9,268 nt of DNA from Oceanihabitans sp. (GTDB lineage Bacteria; Bacteroidota; Bacteroidia; Flavobacteriales; Flavobacteriaceae): the NCBI GenBank assembly GCA_018067265.1, contig JAGPUY010000086.1, positions 1-9,268 on the forward strand. The letters run 5' to 3'. This document shows positions 6,228-9,268 of this stretch, piece by piece. The translations under genes and the position numbers were made by a program. The notes under the pieces were generated by a model. That model searched no databases. It was not told the origin of the DNA and worked only from the letters and a program-made list of their open reading frames with translations. Position 1 is the first letter of the stretch, and every line of letters starts with the position of its first letter.

Positions 6228-6239
6228 ATGGAAATCCAT
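6228..6239. promoter_or_regulatory. Inverted repeat upstream of the suf -7 element, candidate operator
   Basis: ATGGA-AA-TCCAT is a perfect 5-bp inverted repeat with a 2-nt centre. Its right edge is 11 bp from the -7 element at 6251, covering the spacer and part of the -33 region. A dimeric regulator here could activate or block the suf promoter. The regulator is not identified. Confidence 0.35.
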
Positions 6240-6250
6240 GACTTATATTG

Positions 6251-6258
6251 TATATTTG
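6251..6258 (+). promoter_or_regulatory. -7 promoter element of the suf operon
   Basis: TATATTTG followed by CAG is a perfect TAnnTTTG match. Transcription would start near 6264, giving a leader of about 25 nt before the ATG at 6290. A canonical -33 TTG is missing at the expected distance. Because the element lies downstream of the longer frame's ATG at 6248, it supports the 6290 start. The rest of the 270-bp gap between thiL and this gene (6032-6227) is AT-rich, and I see no gene in it. Confidence 0.72.
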
Positions 6259-6267
6259 CAGTCTATT

Positions 6268-6280
6268 TAGACATAATCTA
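6268..6280. promoter_or_regulatory. TAGA-n5-TCTA inverted repeat at the suf start site, candidate operator
   Basis: TAGA (6268-6271) and TCTA (6277-6280) form an inverted repeat just downstream of the -7 element, inside the expected leader. From memory, TTTAGA-n-TCTAAA-like boxes precede iron-related genes in flavobacteria, which would fit a repressor responding to iron or Fe-S status. The outer arms here do not match fully, so this is tentative. Confidence 0.3.
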
Positions 6281-6289
6281 TTTAATAAT

Positions 6290-6619
6290 ATGATAAAAGT
6301 TTCAGAAACAGCTAAGAAGAAAGTTATAGAACTTATGACGGATGAAGGCTACAATGCAGTAACAGACTACGTTCGTGTTGGTGTGAAAAGTGGAGGTTGC
6401 TCTGGTTTATCTTATGATTTAAAATTTGATAAAGAAAAGCAAGAAGAAGATAAAATGTTTGAAGACAACAATGTAAAAATTATTGTCGACAAAAAAAGCT
6501 TTTTGTACTTAATAGGAACAACACTAGAGTATTCGGGAGGATTAAACGGAACAGGTTTCGTATTTAATAATCCGAATGCCAATAGAACTTGCGGTTGTGG
6601 CGAATCTTTTTCGCTATAA
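6290..6619 (+). CDS. sufA: A-type iron-sulfur carrier, HesB/IscA/SufA family
   Basis: A 109-residue cytoplasmic protein of the A-type carrier family, which receives iron or a nascent Fe-S cluster from the scaffold and passes it to apoproteins. The three ligand cysteines are in place: Cys37 in SGGCSGLSY, and Cys101 and Cys103 in the C-terminal TCGCGESF. The length is normal (about 107-120). Start at 6290 gives the family N-terminus MIKVSETA; the upstream ATG at 6248 lies before the -7 element at 6251-6258 and would add 14 unrelated residues. It is the first gene of the suf run and is followed 48 nt later by sufB. Which subtype (SufA, IscA or ErpA) applies cannot be told from sequence alone; the symbol rests on its place beside sufB. 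Confidence 0.92.
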   Translation: MIKVSETAKKKVIELMTDEGYNAVTDYVRVGVKSGGCSGLSYDLKFDKEKQEEDKMFEDNNVKIIVDKKSFLYLIGTTLEYSGGLNGTGFVFNNPNANRTCGCGESFSL

Positions 6620-6629
6620 TCCATCTAAA

Positions 6630-6646
6630 TCTTCCGTTTAGGAAGG
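6630..6646 (+). terminator. Small hairpin between sufA and sufB, possible attenuator
   Basis: CTTCC (6631-6635) pairs with GGAAG (6641-6645) over a 5-nt loop, extended by one T-G wobble. Only three T residues follow, so it would be a leaky stop at most, or an RNA processing or stability hairpin that sets the sufA:sufB ratio. Confidence 0.3.
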
Positions 6647-6655
6647 CTTTAAAAT

Positions 6656-6663
6656 TAAATTTG
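6656..6663 (+). promoter_or_regulatory. Possible internal -7 element before sufB
   Basis: TAAATTTG matches TAnnTTTG and ends 4 nt before the sufB ATG at 6668, the same close spacing as at thiL. It could drive a leaderless sufB transcript independent of the main promoter. AT-rich sequence makes chance matches common, and no -33 is seen. Confidence 0.35.
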
Positions 6664-6667
6664 TGAT

Positions 6668-8116
6668 ATGAGTAAATATACAGAAGACGATCTAAGAGAA
6701 GAGCTTAAAACCAAAGAATATGAATATGGTTTTTTTACAGATATTGAATCTGAAACATTTCCTATTGGTTTAAATGAAGATATTGTTCGCGCTATTTCTA
6801 AAAAGAAAGACGAGCCACAATGGATGACAGATTGGAGACTAGAAGCTTTCAAGGTTTGGAAAGAAATGGAAGAACCAGATTGGGCAAATGTACATTATAC
6901 AAAGCCCGATTTTCAAGCAATAGCATACTACTCTGCTCCTGTAGCCGTAGATCCTAATAAAACATTAGACGACGTAGATCCAGATCTATTAGCAATGTAT
7001 AAAAAACTTGGAATCTCTGTAGACGAGCAAAAGAAAATGAATAATGTAGCAATGGATATTGTTGTAGATTCTGTTTCGGTTGCAACGACTTTCAAAAAAA
7101 CACTAGCAGAAAAAGGTATTATTTTTATGCCAATTTCTGAAGCAATACAAGAACATCCAGAACTGGTAAGAAAATATATTGGTACTATTGTTCCAACTAC
7201 AGACAACTTTTATGCTGCTTTAAATTCCGCAGTATTTAGTGATGGTTCTTTTTGTTACATCCCAAAAGGCGTTAAATGCCCTATGGAATTATCTACCTAT
7301 TTCAGAATTAACCAAGGTGGTACCGGACAATTCGAACGTACATTATTGGTTGCAGACGAAGGTAGTTATGTATCGTACTTAGAAGGTTGTACTGCGCCAA
7401 GTCGTGATGAAAATCAATTACACGCAGCAGTGGTAGAACTTATTGCTTTAGACGATGCAGAAATTAAATACTCTACAGTACAAAACTGGTATCCTGGAAA
7501 TGATAAAGGTGTTGGTGGTGTTTACAACTTTGTAACCAAACGTGGTTTATGCGAGAAAAACGCAAAAATCTCTTGGACACAAGTAGAAACAGGATCTGCA
7601 GTAACTTGGAAATATCCTTCCTGTATTTTAAAAGGAGATAATTCGGTTGGCGAATTTTATTCTATTGCGGTAACTAATAATTACCAGCAAGCAGATACTG
7701 GAACTAAAATGATTCACCTAGGAAAGAACACGAAGTCGACTATTATATCTAAAGGTATTTCGGCTGGTAAATCACAAAACTCCTATAGAGGTTTAGTACA
7801 TGTAAGCGCTCGCGCAGAAAACGCACGTAACTTTAGCCAATGTGATAGTCTATTAATGGGGAATGCATGCGGTGCACACACGTTTCCATACATTGAAGCA
7901 AAAAATAAAACAGCACAAATAGAACACGAAGCAACAACTAGTAAAATTGGTGAAGACCAAATTTTCTATTGTAACCAACGTGGTATAGATACAGAAAAAG
8001 CCATTGCATTAATTGTAAACGGTTTTAGTAAAGATGTATTAAATAAATTACCAATGGAATTTGCTGTAGAAGCACAAAAGCTTTTAGAAATTTCTCTAGA
8101 AGGTTCTGTAGGATAA
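6668..8116 (+). CDS. sufB: Fe-S cluster assembly scaffold subunit SufB
   Basis: A 482-residue cytoplasmic protein, close to the family's usual 470-495. With SufC (ATPase) and SufD it forms the SufBCD complex that builds Fe-S clusters using sulfur from SufS/SufE. The C-terminal half is the right-handed beta-helix core. It contains IPKGVKCPMELSTYFRIN, the segment GNACGAHTFPYIE with Cys401 (the equivalent of the essential E. coli Cys405 at the SufD interface), then QIEHEATTSKIGEDQ with Glu419, His420 and Glu421, and the closing LPMEFAVEAQKLLEISLEGSVG-type tail that contacts SufC. All these points are intact, so it should be functional. It lies second in the operon, after the A-type carrier; a lipoprotein gene is inserted between it and sufC. 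Confidence 0.98.
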   Translation: MSKYTEDDLREELKTKEYEYGFFTDIESETFPIGLNEDIVRAISKKKDEPQWMTDWRLEAFKVWKEMEEPDWANVHYTKPDFQAIAYYSAPVAVDPNKTLDDVDPDLLAMYKKLGISVDEQKKMNNVAMDIVVDSVSVATTFKKTLAEKGIIFMPISEAIQEHPELVRKYIGTIVPTTDNFYAALNSAVFSDGSFCYIPKGVKCPMELSTYFRINQGGTGQFERTLLVADEGSYVSYLEGCTAPSRDENQLHAAVVELIALDDAEIKYSTVQNWYPGNDKGVGGVYNFVTKRGLCEKNAKISWTQVETGSAVTWKYPSCILKGDNSVGEFYSIAVTNNYQQADTGTKMIHLGKNTKSTIISKGISAGKSQNSYRGLVHVSARAENARNFSQCDSLLMGNACGAHTFPYIEAKNKTAQIEHEATTSKIGEDQIFYCNQRGIDTEKAIALIVNGFSKDVLNKLPMEFAVEAQKLLEISLEGSVG

Positions 8117-8121
8117 TTATC

Positions 8122-8141
8122 ATTCCTGCGAAGGCAGGAAT
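8122..8141 (+). repeat. Perfect palindromic repeat, REP-like
   Basis: ATTCCTGC-GAAG-GCAGGAAT is a perfect 8-bp stem with a 4-nt loop, 5 nt after the sufB stop codon. A two-mismatch copy is at 956-975, and both are followed by CTTAT. Similar ATTCC(T/C)GCG...GGAAT palindromes are widespread dispersed repeats in bacteria. No T tract follows, so it is not a typical terminator; in the RNA it could protect the 3' end of the sufA-sufB message. Confidence 0.8.
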
Positions 8142-8196
8142 CTTATAAATTGAATTAAAAATATATTAAATTAAGTTTATTTTCAAATTTAAAAAA

Positions 8197-8613
8197 ATGA
8201 AAAAATTAGTATTCTTATTAGTATTAGCGGTAGCATTTACAAGCTGTAAAAATGACGCAAAAAAAGAAAACACAGAAACTACCGAAACAGAAGATGGTAG
8301 AACCGCAAAACAAAAGGATGGATTAACCTTACTTCAAGGAGAGTTTGTGTATTATGCAGATGCTGCAGTATTACAAACTAAAAACCAGATTTATGGTGTT
8401 ATCTTAAACGATAAGGTTACCGAATTAAACAAAAAAGCCAAAGCCTTTAAAAAAGAAGACACAGACTTCGTGATGATAGAAGTTAGAGGAGAAATTAAGC
8501 CAAAACCGGAAGGAGAAGAAGGTTGGGACAATCAAGTAGATATTAAAGAAATACTAAATATTGCTGCTATTGAAATGCAAGCAGAAAACGTAGTTAAATT
8601 AGGAAACAAGTAA
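8197..8613 (+). CDS. Lipoprotein with an NlpE C-terminal OB-like domain
   Basis: A 138-residue putative lipoprotein. Residues 1-16 are a signal peptide and FTSC (14-17) is the lipobox, so Cys17 should be lipidated. A polar, Thr/Glu/Lys-rich linker runs from 19 to about 42. The folded part (44-125) resembles the C-terminal OB domain of NlpE: GEFVYYADAAVL (48-59) parallels the GxxxYMADAA motif there, and a basic segment is followed by VRGEIKPKPEGEEGW (96-110) and the strand VDIKEILNIAA. The Cys that follows the ADAA motif in E. coli NlpE is absent. The N-terminal NlpE domain is also absent. It lies 80 nt after sufB and 110 nt before sufC, in the same direction, so it is probably in the operon. 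Its role there is unknown; an envelope redox or metal-stress sensor is one guess. Family assignment rests on pattern memory. Confidence 0.82.
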   Translation: MKKLVFLLVLAVAFTSCKNDAKKENTETTETEDGRTAKQKDGLTLLQGEFVYYADAAVLQTKNQIYGVILNDKVTELNKKAKAFKKEDTDFVMIEVRGEIKPKPEGEEGWDNQVDIKEILNIAAIEMQAENVVKLGNK

Positions 8614-8723
8614 ATAAATTTTAAACGACATGTTTACCTCGGTCTAAGTAGATTTTGTAACAAAAAGCTATCGAAACGACTGTTCAAACAAAATTATTTA
8701 GAATTTTAAACGCTCAATTATAT

Positions 8724-9268
8724 ATGTTAAAAATTAACAACTTACACGCAAGTGTAGATGACAAGTCTATTTTAAAAGGAATTAATCTAGAAGTAAAAGC
8801 AGGAGAAGTACACGCAATCATGGGACCAAATGGTTCTGGTAAAAGTACTTTAGCTTCTGTAATTGCAGGAAAAGAAGAATACGAAGTTACAGACGGAAAC
8901 ATTCTTTTAAACGGTGAAGATATCGAAGAACTTGCTGCAGAAGAACGCGCACACAAAGGTGTATTTCTTTCTTTTCAATATCCTGTAGAAATTCCTGGAG
9001 TTTCGGTAACCAACTTTATTAAAACTGCTATCAACGCAAATCGTAAAGCAAAAGGATTAGAAGACATGCCAGCAAAAGACATGTTAAAAATGATTCGTGA
9101 GAAATCTGAAATGCTAGAAATAGATAGAAAATTTCTATCTAGATCTTTAAACCAAGGTTTTTCTGGTGGAGAGAAAAAACGTAACGAGATTTTTCAAATG
9201 GCAATGCTAGAACCTAAACTTGCTATTCTGGATGAAACAGATTCTGGTTTAGATATTGATGCATTACG
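8724..9268 (+). CDS. sufC: Fe-S cluster assembly ATPase SufC, 3' end outside window
   Basis: The first 181 codons are present, of about 250 usual. It is an ABC-type ATPase that is soluble and works in the SufBCD scaffold rather than in transport. Walker A GPNGSGKST is at 34-42, the Q-loop Gln is Q85 (SFQYP, the SufC-typical form), the ABC signature FSGGEKKRNEI is at 146-156, and Walker B LAILDETDSGLD is at 166-177 with Asp170 and Glu171. The ETDSGLD ending is the usual SufC variant. Start MLKINNLHASVDDKSIL fits the family and follows a 110-bp gap (8614-8723) that holds no ORF; TAGATTTTG at 8649-8657 there has one extra base in the -7 spacing and is only a weak promoter candidate. sufD and sufS are expected beyond the right edge. 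Confidence 0.97.
   Translation, partial: MLKINNLHASVDDKSILKGINLEVKAGEVHAIMGPNGSGKSTLASVIAGKEEYEVTDGNILLNGEDIEELAAEERAHKGVFLSFQYPVEIPGVSVTNFIKTAINANRKAKGLEDMPAKDMLKMIREKSEMLEIDRKFLSRSLNQGFSGGEKKRNEIFQMAMLEPKLAILDETDSGLDIDAL

Noticed and set aside
6248..6289. Longer start for the A-type carrier
   Set aside because: The ATG at 6248 precedes the -7 element at 6251-6258; the 14 added residues are not family-like, while 6290 gives the standard MIKVSETA start.
6020..6289. TPP riboswitch or other leader RNA upstream of thiL
   Set aside because: The thiL -7 element is 5 nt from its ATG, leaving no space for a leader, and no THI-box-like sequence is seen in the gap.
6928..7206. Minus-strand frame inside sufB
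   Set aside because: It is a shadow of SufB, whose full-length alignment to the family leaves no room for another gene, and it has no promoter or recognisable domain.
8714..8956. Minus-strand frame overlapping the start of sufC
   Set aside because: It is antisense to the SufC Walker A region; its Ser-rich composition is typical of a complement frame.

Overview
The window looks like a piece of chromosome from a marine-type flavobacterium (phylum Bacteroidota, family Flavobacteriaceae). The grounds are low GC, AT-rich leaders without clear Shine-Dalgarno sites, several promoters that fit the Bacteroidota -7 element TAnnTTTG, and proteins whose closest remembered relatives are flavobacterial (BrnQ, ThiL, SufB, SufC, and a lipoprotein with an FTSC lipobox). 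No phage, transposase, CRISPR array, tRNA or rRNA is visible. Most of the window is core metabolism.

Left part (about 1-3493, all minus strand). Reading in the direction of transcription, a BrnQ-type branched-chain amino acid carrier is followed 7 nt later by an AraC-family regulator. After a 226-bp gap comes a second unit: a 34-residue Cys-rich mini-protein, an AhpD-like carboxymuconolactone decarboxylase family protein with an intact thiol/His/Glu site, and a secreted cupredoxin-like protein cut by the window edge. The gap holds three consecutive hairpins that look like a structured RNA or repeat element, plus a candidate promoter with a pair of direct repeats one 21-bp step apart that could be the AraC protein's site.

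Middle (about 3494-6019). Divergent from brnQ is an alpha/beta hydrolase with a good promoter. Two tandem paralogous small zinc-ribbon-like proteins follow. The second overlaps tail-to-tail with thiL (thiamine-monophosphate kinase, minus strand). The thiL -7 element lies so close to its ATG that the transcript should be leaderless or nearly so.

Right part (6020-9268, plus strand). This is the start of a SUF iron-sulfur cluster assembly operon: an A-type carrier (IscA/SufA family), sufB, a lipoprotein that resembles the C-terminal OB domain of NlpE, and the first 181 codons of sufC. Two short palindromes flank the operon's -7 element and are candidate operators. A 20-nt palindromic repeat lies between sufB and the lipoprotein gene, and a diverged copy sits about 7 kb away in the AhpD-like unit.

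I did not find a clearly new defence or mobile system. The items most worth following are the lipoprotein placed inside the suf operon, the three-hairpin element, the tandem zinc-ribbon pair and the unannotated 34-residue protein.
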